The notes: generated by a model from the letters alone, not told the origin. Positions 54,124 to 62,662 are shown, counted from the first letter of the stretch. The stretch: DNA of 64,000 bases from a candidate division FCPU426 bacterium (GCA_030591525.1 JAUVAV010000010.1:1-64000), one strand, 5' to 3'. Translations and numbers: made by a program.

Positions 54124-55953
54124 ATGAAAAATATAATCAATGATATTCAGTCATTTTATAAAAAAATGAGCGTTTGTATAGGGAACAGCGTTAAAACAAT
54201 TTTTCTTTTTGTAATTAGCATTTTTTTAGCGATTTTTATGCTGCTTGCTCTATCAAACATAGCAAGTGCTGTAATTGTCGATCCTGGGGAATCAATCCAA
54301 AACGCTATAAATTCACTTCCGGCCGAGGGAGGACTTGTCGAGCTTTTAGATGGAACTTATAATCTAACTTCTCCCTTATGGATAAATAAAAGCAATGTCA
54401 CCTTAATGGGGCAGGGAATGGATAAATCAATAATCAATCAAGTTGCTGTTCAAACCGATGGCATTATTGTTTCCAAATATTATGATTATGGCGCCAGAGA
54501 TACTTGGCTTTATAACAACGGAATTAAATGGGAAGTACAAGTTCAATGGTTTAAAGATCACCCCGATGAAGTGGTTAATAATGCAACAATAAATCATTTA
54601 ACTATTAATACCCATGGTTCAATCGGCCGTTTCAGCGGGGTGGGAGCGGTTGAAATAACAAACTTGACTGTTTCAAAAGTGAAGATTCAAGGAGATGCGA
54701 CAACCAACCAACCCAGAGGTGTTTTCATAAGTCATTTTATTGATGCCACGGTTGAAGATTCTGTCATTGATGGTGTAGGCGAAGGACTGACGATGCATGG
54801 AGGCAGTTATAGAGGTAAGGTTATTAACAATACGATATCAAATACAAAGCAATGGACAGTGATTCAATATAATGGGGTTTCGGGGAAAGACGGGATAGAT
54901 GCTTTAATTAAAAATAACACTCTTATTAATAACCAAGGATGTCTGTACGTATATTCGAGTTCGAATGTTAATGTAACTGGAAACACTGTTTCAGACACTT
55001 ATTATAGATATGGAATTTGGATAAATCTTCCAACTGGTAGAATTGAAGTTAATAATAACAAAGTTTGGAATGTTCATTATGATGATTATTCTTTAGCGGC
55101 AGGAATAGGTGTAGAGCAAAAGTATATCCACTTCATTGATTCAATTCCAGTAAATATTAATAATAATTTAATTTATAACAATGAAAAACATGGTATTAGA
55201 ATTTGGCATTCATCTGCATATAAAAATATGAGTGGCGCAATATTATCTAATACCATCTATAATAATGGCGCGGATGGGATTAATAATTATCAAGACCAGC
55301 CATTAGATGCTGTGAGAAACAATATAATCGTTAATAACACATTATACGGATTAGTAAACATCTCAGATAATTCGTGTAATTGCGTTTGGAACAACATGGC
55401 AGGTAACTACCAGAATACTCCGGCCGGGACGGGTAGTATTTCGTCAGACCCGTTATTTGTAGATGTTGCAACCCATGATTTTCATCTTAAGTCTCAGTAT
55501 GGCCGGTGGGATGACTCTGGGTGGGTAAATGATGGAGTAACCTCTCCCGGTATAGATGCCGGCGATCCATACGATGCTTATTCCAATGAACCAGAACCCA
55601 ATGGCAGTCGGATAAATATGGGTGTTTATGGAAATTCCGTCGAAGCTTCCAAAAGCAGTTTTGCTTCAACTCCGCCCATGCCAAATGAAAATAACGAAAT
55701 GAAAATTTATCCCAATCCGTATATAAAAAGAAAAATTAACGAAGATAAAATAACCTTTGCTAATTTACCCCCAGCAGCAAGGATAAGGATTTATGCTGTT
55801 TCCGGAGAATTGGTTGAAACCCTGGAACATAAAGATATAGCTGATGGCGGAAGCGAGGAATGGGATGTATCCGAAATAGCTGGGGGAGTGTATGTGTATA
55901 CTATCATTTTTCCGGAAGGTAAAAAAACCGGAAAGGTGAGTATAGTAAAGTGA
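54124..55953 (+). CDS. Secreted parallel beta-helix protein with sorting domain
   Basis: A 609-residue protein with a long N-terminal region before the signal-like helix (TIFLFVISIFLAIFMLLALSN). Mature part starts DPGESIQNAINSLPAEGGLVELLDGTYNL, as in the protein at 48.1 kb, followed by PbH1-type turns (DALIKNNTLINNQGCLYVYS, IPVNINNNLIYNNEKHGIRIW, LDAVRNNIIVNNTLYGLVNI), NMGVYGNSVEASKSSFA and a sorting domain (YPNPYIKRKINEDKITFANL ... EEWDVSEIAGGVYVYTIIF ... GKVSIVK). Two ATGs are possible; the second has AAGG six bases upstream. The stop overlaps the next start (GTGA). Confidence 0.76.
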   Translation: MKNIINDIQSFYKKMSVCIGNSVKTIFLFVISIFLAIFMLLALSNIASAVIVDPGESIQNAINSLPAEGGLVELLDGTYNLTSPLWINKSNVTLMGQGMDKSIINQVAVQTDGIIVSKYYDYGARDTWLYNNGIKWEVQVQWFKDHPDEVVNNATINHLTINTHGSIGRFSGVGAVEITNLTVSKVKIQGDATTNQPRGVFISHFIDATVEDSVIDGVGEGLTMHGGSYRGKVINNTISNTKQWTVIQYNGVSGKDGIDALIKNNTLINNQGCLYVYSSSNVNVTGNTVSDTYYRYGIWINLPTGRIEVNNNKVWNVHYDDYSLAAGIGVEQKYIHFIDSIPVNINNNLIYNNEKHGIRIWHSSAYKNMSGAILSNTIYNNGADGINNYQDQPLDAVRNNIIVNNTLYGLVNISDNSCNCVWNNMAGNYQNTPAGTGSISSDPLFVDVATHDFHLKSQYGRWDDSGWVNDGVTSPGIDAGDPYDAYSNEPEPNGSRINMGVYGNSVEASKSSFASTPPMPNENNEMKIYPNPYIKRKINEDKITFANLPPAARIRIYAVSGELVETLEHKDIADGGSEEWDVSEIAGGVYVYTIIFPEGKKTGKVSIVK

Positions 55954-57980
55954 GGGATTTACAAACGTTTTTCGAGAAAACTTACCTCCCAAACTTTAAA
56001 AAGGTCTTAACGGTTATCGGTTTTATGCTCTTGTTTGCAGGTGGCGACATGGCAAATGCCGCCATTACCGGCACATCACCCAATCCCTCAGGCGATACCA
56101 ACATTTCTGATGACACAATCTGGAAGGATGAAAATATCACTTTATCGGGTGATATTATAATTCACCCTGGCGGCAGCTTAAGCTTAGATAACACCGCCTT
56201 GATATTTGCCAGCACGGACACAGATTTTTACGGGATAGAAATTAAAAAAGGCAATGCAACCGCAAATGGAGGCAGATTAAAAATTAGCAATGGTAGTAGT
56301 GTGACTGTCCAAAACCCGGATTATAATACATGGATATATGCAGAATATGAACATCCGCCTTCATCAAAATGTCCGGTTATTCAGGCCAGTGACTCTTCCT
56401 TTTCGGAGTTGGGTAAAGGTATTTTTGGAGGAGACGAACCGAAACGTTATGGTCTGGAGATGCGTAAGACTACGAGCGAGTCATATTTTGACAATATAAC
56501 TATCACAAACTCATATCATGGTATTTACTTAGGGGATGGTGGAGAACCTGTGAACATAACAAACTGTAGAATTGAAAATATCGAAAGTTCTGCTATTCAT
56601 ATTAAATATGTAGGTGCGTATATATACAATAATATTATAACGGATATAAAATTTGGGGTTTATGCTTATGAAACCGATGGTTTGCAAATTATAGGTAATA
56701 CTTTTGATGCAGAGAATCATATTGGCAATTATGTTATAGATATAATGGCTCGCGATAAGAATTTTATATTCAAAGACAATGTAATTAAGAATTTCCAGAG
56801 AGGGATATACCTTAATGGTTCGCAACAAAACGGGTTGATCGAGAATAATACACTAATCGATGGGATAGGACTTGGGATTGGGATTAACACGGGTGGTGAA
56901 AATATTACAGTAAAGGATAATACCGTGATTAATACTCAGGACGGCATTATAGCTTTGGGCAACAATATTTTGATATATGATAATGAAATAATAAACCCGA
57001 AATATCCAACCTTCAATACTGCGGGAATACGTATCGGGGGACTTCATAATAGTTCGATATACAACACCTCTATCAGAAATGTCGACCAAACTACAACCAC
57101 AGGTATTAATTTGTATCAGGATTCATCGAATTTAATTATAAAGAAGGTTACTATATCCGGTGGTTTGAAGTACGGCATAACCATAAGTAATACAGTAGAT
57201 ACCCGATTTGTGGATTTGAATATTTCTGATGCTTTGACTTATGATGTTGATTTCAAAGGTTTGAATGAAAATATCAAGTTTATAAATGCAAGCTTTAATG
57301 TCTCGAAAATCAATTTTACAGATAATCATGATGTTTTTTTGCCTTATTACTATCTGGATGTTAAAGTTGATGACTTCAAGGGGAATCCAGTTGGAAATGC
57401 TATCGTAACCATTAGCAACGAAGTTGATAGTAATTATTCTTCTATCAATGTTAAGGGAGAAAGTGAAACGATATTTGTAACCGGAGCAGATGGGCATACG
57501 CCATTGCCCTCAGATTTAGCAAGTTCAGCGGCAATATTGGATTATTGGCAGACTAACACCGAAAAGAAGAAGATGAAATATACTATTACTGCTGAAAAAG
57601 ATGGTTATACCGCTGCGGTAATAGATATTGTTTCTGGTGAGAGTTGGTATAGAGAAGAACCCGGAGTCTATCAGAATACAATAACAATTATTCTTCCAAT
57701 GATTCAGTCAACAAATATGGACAAGATAAAGGTTTACCCTAACCCCCACATTGCGGTCGGAGGATATTCGGGAAAAGTAATATTTGCTGGATTGTCAAAA
57801 GAAGTAACCCTGAGGATTTACACGGTATCCGGTGGATTGGTAAAGACCATAGAACATAGGGCTACAGCCGGCGGCGGCAGTGTGGAGTGGGATATATCGG
57901 GGATCAGCAGCGGAGTATATCTATTTGTAGCGGTGTCGGAAGAGAAAAAACAGACGGGAAAAATCTCTATCATTAAGTAG
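55950..57980 (+). CDS. Secreted parallel beta-helix protein with sorting domain
   Basis: A 676-residue protein translated from a GTG overlapping the previous stop. Signal helix (VLTVIGFMLLFAGGDMANAA); beta-helix with clear turns (DNITITNSYHGIYLGDGG, YIYNNIITDIKFGVYAYETD, GLIENNTLIDGIGLGI, NITVKDNTVINTQDGIIALG); an Ig-like module (YYLDVKVDDFKGNPVGNAIV ... GADGHTPLPSD) like that of the 38.5-kb protein; and a sorting domain (YPNPHIAVGGYSGKVIFAGL ... VEWDISGISSGVYLFVAVS ... GKISIIK). The coupling to the upstream gene suggests joint expression. Substrate unknown. Confidence 0.76.
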   Translation: MRDLQTFFEKTYLPNFKKVLTVIGFMLLFAGGDMANAAITGTSPNPSGDTNISDDTIWKDENITLSGDIIIHPGGSLSLDNTALIFASTDTDFYGIEIKKGNATANGGRLKISNGSSVTVQNPDYNTWIYAEYEHPPSSKCPVIQASDSSFSELGKGIFGGDEPKRYGLEMRKTTSESYFDNITITNSYHGIYLGDGGEPVNITNCRIENIESSAIHIKYVGAYIYNNIITDIKFGVYAYETDGLQIIGNTFDAENHIGNYVIDIMARDKNFIFKDNVIKNFQRGIYLNGSQQNGLIENNTLIDGIGLGIGINTGGENITVKDNTVINTQDGIIALGNNILIYDNEIINPKYPTFNTAGIRIGGLHNSSIYNTSIRNVDQTTTTGINLYQDSSNLIIKKVTISGGLKYGITISNTVDTRFVDLNISDALTYDVDFKGLNENIKFINASFNVSKINFTDNHDVFLPYYYLDVKVDDFKGNPVGNAIVTISNEVDSNYSSINVKGESETIFVTGADGHTPLPSDLASSAAILDYWQTNTEKKKMKYTITAEKDGYTAAVIDIVSGESWYREEPGVYQNTITIILPMIQSTNMDKIKVYPNPHIAVGGYSGKVIFAGLSKEVTLRIYTVSGGLVKTIEHRATAGGGSVEWDISGISSGVYLFVAVSEEKKQTGKISIIK

Positions 57981-58226
57981 TGGAAGAAAAGTTTCGTAGC
58001 TTAAAAGAGAGGCTGGCTACTATGAATAGAATCGGCAGAGAATAATCCCGTCGTAATTCCGGGGACATAATACAGAATTATTTTATAAAAAAAATGCAAG
58101 GAAACACACGGCCTCCTGAGGAGTGAGGGAATTTGAAAATATGTCATAAAGTAAGTGCGGAAATGGGTGGAGTGATCTTTCCCCGCAGTCCACTATGAAT
58201 TTTACAATTGGGAGAGATTAATAATC

Positions 58227-59924
58227 ATGCTGAAAATTATACTTCTGTGGGTTTTTCTAATAGCTTTTTATGCGACAAGAATTTTTGCAATGACTCTTGT
58301 TCAAACCACAGTTTCTGATTTCAGAAACGGATATTTTGATGGAAATGTGGATATTACCTCGGATGCCGGCGGCGCCATCTCCCTGGCAAAAAGAGGCGGA
58401 AGTGTTGAACCGTTTTTCACCAGCTATACCTTGCCGAACAATATTTATCGAGGTCATGGCAATGCGATTGCTAAGGGTTATTTGTTCACCCTCGCTGGGC
58501 TTAAAGATTTTGGCGGGTATGCTGACAGTCTGTCATCAGTTTATTCCGCGCCCCTGGGATTAGATGGAGATGTCGGTGCCTGGAGCGAGGTTAATTCTTT
58601 GCCGGTCAAAGTGCTTAGCCATTGTGCGGTAAGTGCCGGCGAATATATTTTTGTAATCGGTGGATATGTTCCTGGCCCAACTTGGACTATTTTAGACTCG
58701 GTTTATTCGGCTAAAGTCAATTCGGATGGAACTATCGGGCCCTGGGCCACCTTAACGCCCTTGCCGGAAAAATTGTATTCTCATCAGGCAGTCTTGGTTG
58801 ATGGTCACATTTTTGTGCTTGGGGGAATGAATGCCGTGGGCGCTGGCGACCAATCAGCTGTTTATTCGGCCAAGCTGAAGCCGGATGGAAGCATTGAGAA
58901 TTGGATTATTCAAACCTCTCTGCCCAAGCCTTTGATTGGCTGTTCAGCGGTTAGCCTAAATGGATACCTCTATATTTTAGGGGGGAGCAGCGGCGCACTG
59001 CAGTCTTCGGTTTATTCAATAAAAGTTAATGCGGACGGCACTTTTGACGGCAACTGGAACACTTTGACAAATATGCCCAAGGCGCTGGATAGTTTTGCGG
59101 CTATTGGCAGCAATGGGTATATTTTTGTAACCGGAGGCTATGGAGGACTCTTTCAGTCAGCCGTCTATTCGGCTAGGGTGAATTACGATGGGACCATAGG
59201 CATCTGGGCAACATTGAATTCTTTGTACAATGATACCCCAGCGCTTAGCCATCAGGGATTATCGGTGAATCAATATTTATTGATTTTGGGCGGCAATACC
59301 GCAGGCAATATTCAGACGGGGAAAATTGAATTAACCCATGAAAACAGCGATTTGGGATATTATAATAATTATTTTATTTTTTCGGAAGACCATTCACTGG
59401 ATACCTTATCCTGGCAGGGTAATTTTCCGGAAAATATCCGGTTGCGCTATCGAACCGCCAATCACTTATCAGGAAAATATTCCGGCTGGAGCGATTTTTC
59501 GAATACGCAATCCATCGCGATAAACACTAATGCCGGATATTTAGAGTATCAAATAGAGTTTGATGGATCTGTCTTAACCCAGCCTCCGGCGGTGACGGAA
59601 GTTAGTCTCCTCTACGATACTGATGATTCTGCACCCCTGTCGCCCACACCATCCATGCCGGAAAAAGCGCTAATTAGAATTTATCCCAATCCTTACAGAA
59701 AAGGCCTAACACCCGGGAATGAGATTTATTTTTGCGAATTGAATGACATCACGACTATCAAAATATTTACCCTAGCCGGCGAATTGGTAAAACAATTTGA
59801 TTACCCCGGCGGCAGTAATAATACAGTCAGTTGGGATGTATCTGAAATTGCTCCGGGTATTTACTTCTATTTTCTATATGCGGATCAAAAAATCACAAAA
59901 GGTAAAATAGCCATTCTAAAGTGA
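58227..59924 (+). CDS. Secreted Kelch-type propeller protein with sorting domain
   Basis: A 565-residue protein: signal peptide (IILLWVFLIAFYATRIFA), then five to six Kelch-like repeats (GEYIFVIGGYVPG, DGHIFVLGGMNAVG, NGYLYILGGSSG, NGYIFVTGGYGG, NQYLLILGGN), each with VYSAKVN.DGTIG.W.TL, a beta-sandwich region, and a sorting domain (YPNPYRKGLTPGNEIYFCEL ... VSWDVSEIAPGIYFYFLYA ... GKIAILK). The Kelch propeller may bind protein or sugar partners. GGGAGAG precedes the ATG. Confidence 0.78.
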   Translation: MLKIILLWVFLIAFYATRIFAMTLVQTTVSDFRNGYFDGNVDITSDAGGAISLAKRGGSVEPFFTSYTLPNNIYRGHGNAIAKGYLFTLAGLKDFGGYADSLSSVYSAPLGLDGDVGAWSEVNSLPVKVLSHCAVSAGEYIFVIGGYVPGPTWTILDSVYSAKVNSDGTIGPWATLTPLPEKLYSHQAVLVDGHIFVLGGMNAVGAGDQSAVYSAKLKPDGSIENWIIQTSLPKPLIGCSAVSLNGYLYILGGSSGALQSSVYSIKVNADGTFDGNWNTLTNMPKALDSFAAIGSNGYIFVTGGYGGLFQSAVYSARVNYDGTIGIWATLNSLYNDTPALSHQGLSVNQYLLILGGNTAGNIQTGKIELTHENSDLGYYNNYFIFSEDHSLDTLSWQGNFPENIRLRYRTANHLSGKYSGWSDFSNTQSIAINTNAGYLEYQIEFDGSVLTQPPAVTEVSLLYDTDDSAPLSPTPSMPEKALIRIYPNPYRKGLTPGNEIYFCELNDITTIKIFTLAGELVKQFDYPGGSNNTVSWDVSEIAPGIYFYFLYADQKITKGKIAILK

Positions 59925-60050
59925 GCGCCAGGCAGAGCTGCTGCCTGGCCGGTCGGCTGAGAGGAGCCGGCCTATGGATTGTAAGCCAGGGGACGTCCCC
60001 TGCGTCTATTCAGGAAAAGGGATATGACCCATTGTATACAAGGAGGCTGT

Positions 60051-60368
60051 ATGGAATATTGCGTAATATTGGTCACAGTGCCCAATCAAGAACTTGGCGA
60101 GCGGATTGCCAGGATTTTAGTGGAGGAAAAACTGGCCGCCTGTGTTAATCGCATTCCGGGATTAATATCCATTTATTCCTGGCAAGGAAAAGTAGAACAA
60201 GCTTCCGAAGAACTTTTAATTATCAAAACCCGGCGGAATTTGGTTGAGGCTGTCAGCCAAAAGGTAAAAGAATTGCATCCGTACGAAGTACCGGAGGTAA
60301 TAGCTTTGCCGATTATAGGAGGCGCGCAGGATTATTGTAATTGGATAGGTGGAGAAACAGTATCCTGA
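60051..60368 (+). CDS. cutA: CutA1 divalent-ion tolerance-like protein
   Basis: A 105-residue trimeric PII-fold protein. Family landmarks: VILVTVPNQELGERIARILVEEKLAACVNRIPGLISIYSWQGKVE, EELLIIKTRRNL and ELHPYEVPEVIALPIIGG, plus the terminal YCNWI. AAGGAGG is five bases before the ATG. Its function in bacteria is poorly settled (metal tolerance). Confidence 0.95.
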   Translation: MEYCVILVTVPNQELGERIARILVEEKLAACVNRIPGLISIYSWQGKVEQASEELLIIKTRRNLVEAVSQKVKELHPYEVPEVIALPIIGGAQDYCNWIGGETVS

Positions 60369-60382
60369 GGGGTCTTGAAAAA

Positions 60383-60482
60383 ATGGATTGCCCGCTAACG
60401 AAAAACAGCATTTTGCTGCCTAAAGACGGAACCCGCCGTGTGGATAAGAACACCCTGGTTGCGCTTACGCTAATGGTTGCGG
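60383..60482 (+). pseudogene. Possible small ORF interrupted by a MITE
   Basis: From ATG the frame reads MDCPLTKNSILLPKDGTRRV then DKNTLVALTLMVAA and runs straight into a MITE family B end. Joining the two CTAG flanks would restore AARQIKS and a TAA, a protein of about 39 residues. It lies 14 bases after cutA. Whether it was ever a gene is uncertain. Confidence 0.3.
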
Positions 60483-60714
60483 CTAGGAGCCTGTCGGACA
60501 TAGGCACAAAAGCGGATTTTAAGCACTCTTCCCCCTTTGAAAAAGGGGGATAAAGGGGGATAAAGGGGGATTTTGAACAGATAGTTGTGCGTTTTTTCAG
60601 CAAATCCCCCTGCACCCCCTTCTCCCTGGACTAAACCATCCCCTGGACCAAATCATCCAGGACAGGCAGGACAGGCCGAAGGGGGAAAAAGACTTAAGTC
60701 CGACAGGCTCCTAG
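60483..60714. mobile_element. MITE family B, complete copy
   Basis: A 232-base element flanked by CTAG, with terminal inverted repeats GAGCCTGTCGGAC / GTCCGACAGGCTC. The interior contains CCCCCTTTGAAAAAGGGGG and three GATAAAGGGG units and is longer than the 25.0-kb copy. The right end (AAGACTTAAGTCCGACAGG) matches the solo end beside lexA. No coding capacity. Confidence 0.85.
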
Positions 60715-60737
60715 GCAGATAAAATCATAAAAGATTA

Positions 60738-60798
60738 ATTGATTCCGGCCACCTGTGGTATACTATTTATCTGGGATTTTGTTGTGGCCGGAATCAAT
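60738..60798. promoter_or_regulatory. 15-bp inverted repeat around a candidate promoter
   Basis: ATTGATTCCGGCCAC and its exact complement, 31 bases apart, enclose TATACT (a -10 match; weak -35 TTAATT 18 bases upstream). The arrangement, 28 bases before the next ATG, could be an operator or a leader hairpin. Confidence 0.5.
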
Positions 60799-60825
60799 AG
60801 TTTATAATTATTAGGGAGAATAGAT

Positions 60826-62391
60826 ATGGATTTAAAAAAGTTTAATTTAATGTTTTCTAAAATAGAGTTGCCCAGGTTAGAGTTGCCAAAATTTAAGCTT
60901 CCCAAGATAAAGATGCCAGAGCTTAAAATCGGAGATATAAAAGCAAGAATTCCAATTATTCAAGGTGGAATGGGAGTAGGAATCTCTCTTTCCAAACTTT
61001 CTTCTGCGGTTGCCAGAGAGGGAGGTATAGGAGTAATAGCTGCCAATGCAATAGGAATGATTGAGCCGGATTATTTCAAGAATGGGGTTGAAGCAAATAT
61101 GAGGGCTTTAAGAAATGAAATAAGAAAAGCCAGGAGTCTGAGTGATGGCATAATTGGTGTTAATATTATGATTGCTTTGAATGATTTTCAAAATATGCTT
61201 CAGGTTGCAATTGAAGAGAAGGTTGACATTGTATTTCTGGGAGCGGGACTCCCTTTAAGGGGGATTCCGATAAAAGAGATTAAAAGAGCTAATGTAAAGG
61301 TTGTGCCAATTGTAAGTTCGGCCCGCGCAGTAAGATTGATATTCAAATATTGGCAAAAAAACTTTGCTACCATCCCTGATGGTGTTGTGGTTGAAGGACC
61401 AAAAGCCGGAGGCCATTTAGGTTTTAAGGAAGAAGATATAGAGAATCCGGATTTCAGACTTGAGAATTTAATTCCGGAAGTTGTTAAGGAGGTCAAAGAA
61501 TTTGAAAAACAGTTTGCCAGGGAAATACCGGTTATTGCTGCAGGCGGTATTTTTGATGGGAAAGATATTTATGAGTTTTTAAAACTTGGTGCTAGTGGTG
61601 TACAGCCGGGGTCTAGATTTGTTGCTACCGAAGAGTGTGATGCTGATATAAACTTTAAAATGAGCTTTGTGGACGCAAAAAAAGAAGATATTGTTATTAT
61701 ACACAGCCCCGTGGGGATGCCGGGAAGAGCTATTTTTAACAGTTTTTTAAAAGGGGTTAATTCCGGCGAGAAAAAAGAGTTCAAGTGTCCCTGGAGATGT
61801 CTTGAGAGTTGTAAGGCAGACAAGGTAAATTACTGTATATCTATTGCTCTTAATAATGCTAGAAAGGGTATTTTAAAGCAGGGATTTGCATTTGCGGGCA
61901 CAAATGTTTATAGAATTGATAAAATAGTTCCTGTGAAGGAACTGATAAATGAAATTACAGAGGATTATCTTGCGGTGGTTGAAAATGGTATTAGCCGGAT
62001 TAAGCACGAGTATGAAAAAGTCAAGAAAAAGCTCATGGGATTGAAAGAGGAGTATGAAAAAACAATTGAAAGAGGATCTAATCTTTTTAAAGAGGAATAT
62101 AATAAAGCTTTTACCAAGGGGTCAGCTAAACTAAAAGGTGAACTAGAGAAAAGTTTTAATATGTTAGCCGCGAATTCCCCAGCTTTCCCTGATAAAGACA
62201 TCAGGACAGGCAAGGCGGGGATGAAGCGGGATAGTAATAATGATTTCCTGCAGCTCATATCCAATTCCCCGCTCTTTAGAGCGGGGAAATTGAATAAAAT
62301 TAACTGGCTGAAATCAGAGTATATTGAAAATTTTAAACTAATTGATAAAATCAAAGCACAATTTATGGCAAAAACCTTTGGTTTGATTTGA
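60826..62391 (+). CDS. Nitronate monooxygenase/FabK-like flavin oxidoreductase with palindromic-element insertion
   Basis: A 521-residue protein. Residues 13-38 are an odd proline-spaced prefix (IELPRLELPKFKLPKIKMPELK). The FMN-binding TIM barrel follows: IPIIQGGMGVGISLSKLSSAVAREGGIGVI, VVEGPKAGGHLG, IPVIAAGGIFDG and LGASGVQPGSRFVATEE, with a cysteine cluster CPWRCLESC..DKVNYC. About 55 coiled-coil residues come next (IKHEYEKVKKKLMGLKEEYE), then residues 445-490 encoded by the palindromic element, and a 31-residue tail. The core resembles 2-nitropropane dioxygenase-like enzymes and enoyl-ACP reductase FabK; the substrate is not determined. Confidence 0.8.
   Translation: MDLKKFNLMFSKIELPRLELPKFKLPKIKMPELKIGDIKARIPIIQGGMGVGISLSKLSSAVAREGGIGVIAANAIGMIEPDYFKNGVEANMRALRNEIRKARSLSDGIIGVNIMIALNDFQNMLQVAIEEKVDIVFLGAGLPLRGIPIKEIKRANVKVVPIVSSARAVRLIFKYWQKNFATIPDGVVVEGPKAGGHLGFKEEDIENPDFRLENLIPEVVKEVKEFEKQFAREIPVIAAGGIFDGKDIYEFLKLGASGVQPGSRFVATEECDADINFKMSFVDAKKEDIVIIHSPVGMPGRAIFNSFLKGVNSGEKKEFKCPWRCLESCKADKVNYCISIALNNARKGILKQGFAFAGTNVYRIDKIVPVKELINEITEDYLAVVENGISRIKHEYEKVKKKLMGLKEEYEKTIERGSNLFKEEYNKAFTKGSAKLKGELEKSFNMLAANSPAFPDKDIRTGKAGMKRDSNNDFLQLISNSPLFRAGKLNKINWLKSEYIENFKLIDKIKAQFMAKTFGLI
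62157..62294 (+). repeat. IS200/IS605-end-like palindromic element, copy 3, inside a coding sequence
   Basis: A 138-base copy (46 x 3) with the 24-base insert (GATAAAGACATCAGGACAGG core) in the left hairpin and a clean right hairpin CCCCGCTCTTTAGAGCGGGG. It is read in frame as NMLAANSPAF ... NSPLFRAGKLN within the flavin oxidoreductase gene, which continues 31 residues beyond it. Confidence 0.88.
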
Positions 62392-62593
62392 GAATGACTG
62401 CGCGGCAATTACTTTATTCCGCACCACCCCCAACCTGCCAAAATCGACTTTCCCTTTCCGGTTTTTGGTTGTACTTTGCCTGTTTAAGCTAAATTTCTGT
62501 GAGAAGTTAGGGGACATGGTGGACTCCCTCCAGATTGCCGGAGGGTGTTCTAATTCACTTAACAATTGACCAATTCTTCCGGGTTTTGTTACA

Positions 62594-62662
62594 CTTTTTC
62601 GCAAGGGCGCGGCTGCTAAGGCCGGGCAGATCGCGGAGATGTTAATTTGTGATAAAAAATAA
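62594..62662 (+). pseudogene. 3'-end remnant of an aspartate-semialdehyde dehydrogenase gene
   Basis: Reads FRKGAAAKAGQIAEMLICDKK-stop, against LRKGAATNAVQIAEILIRGK-stop at the end of asd (44.6 kb). The central 15 bases are identical; elsewhere codon third positions differ, so the copy is not recent. It overlaps the truA start by 14 bases, like a once-coupled asd-truA pair. Nothing else of an asd gene is left upstream. Confidence 0.75.
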
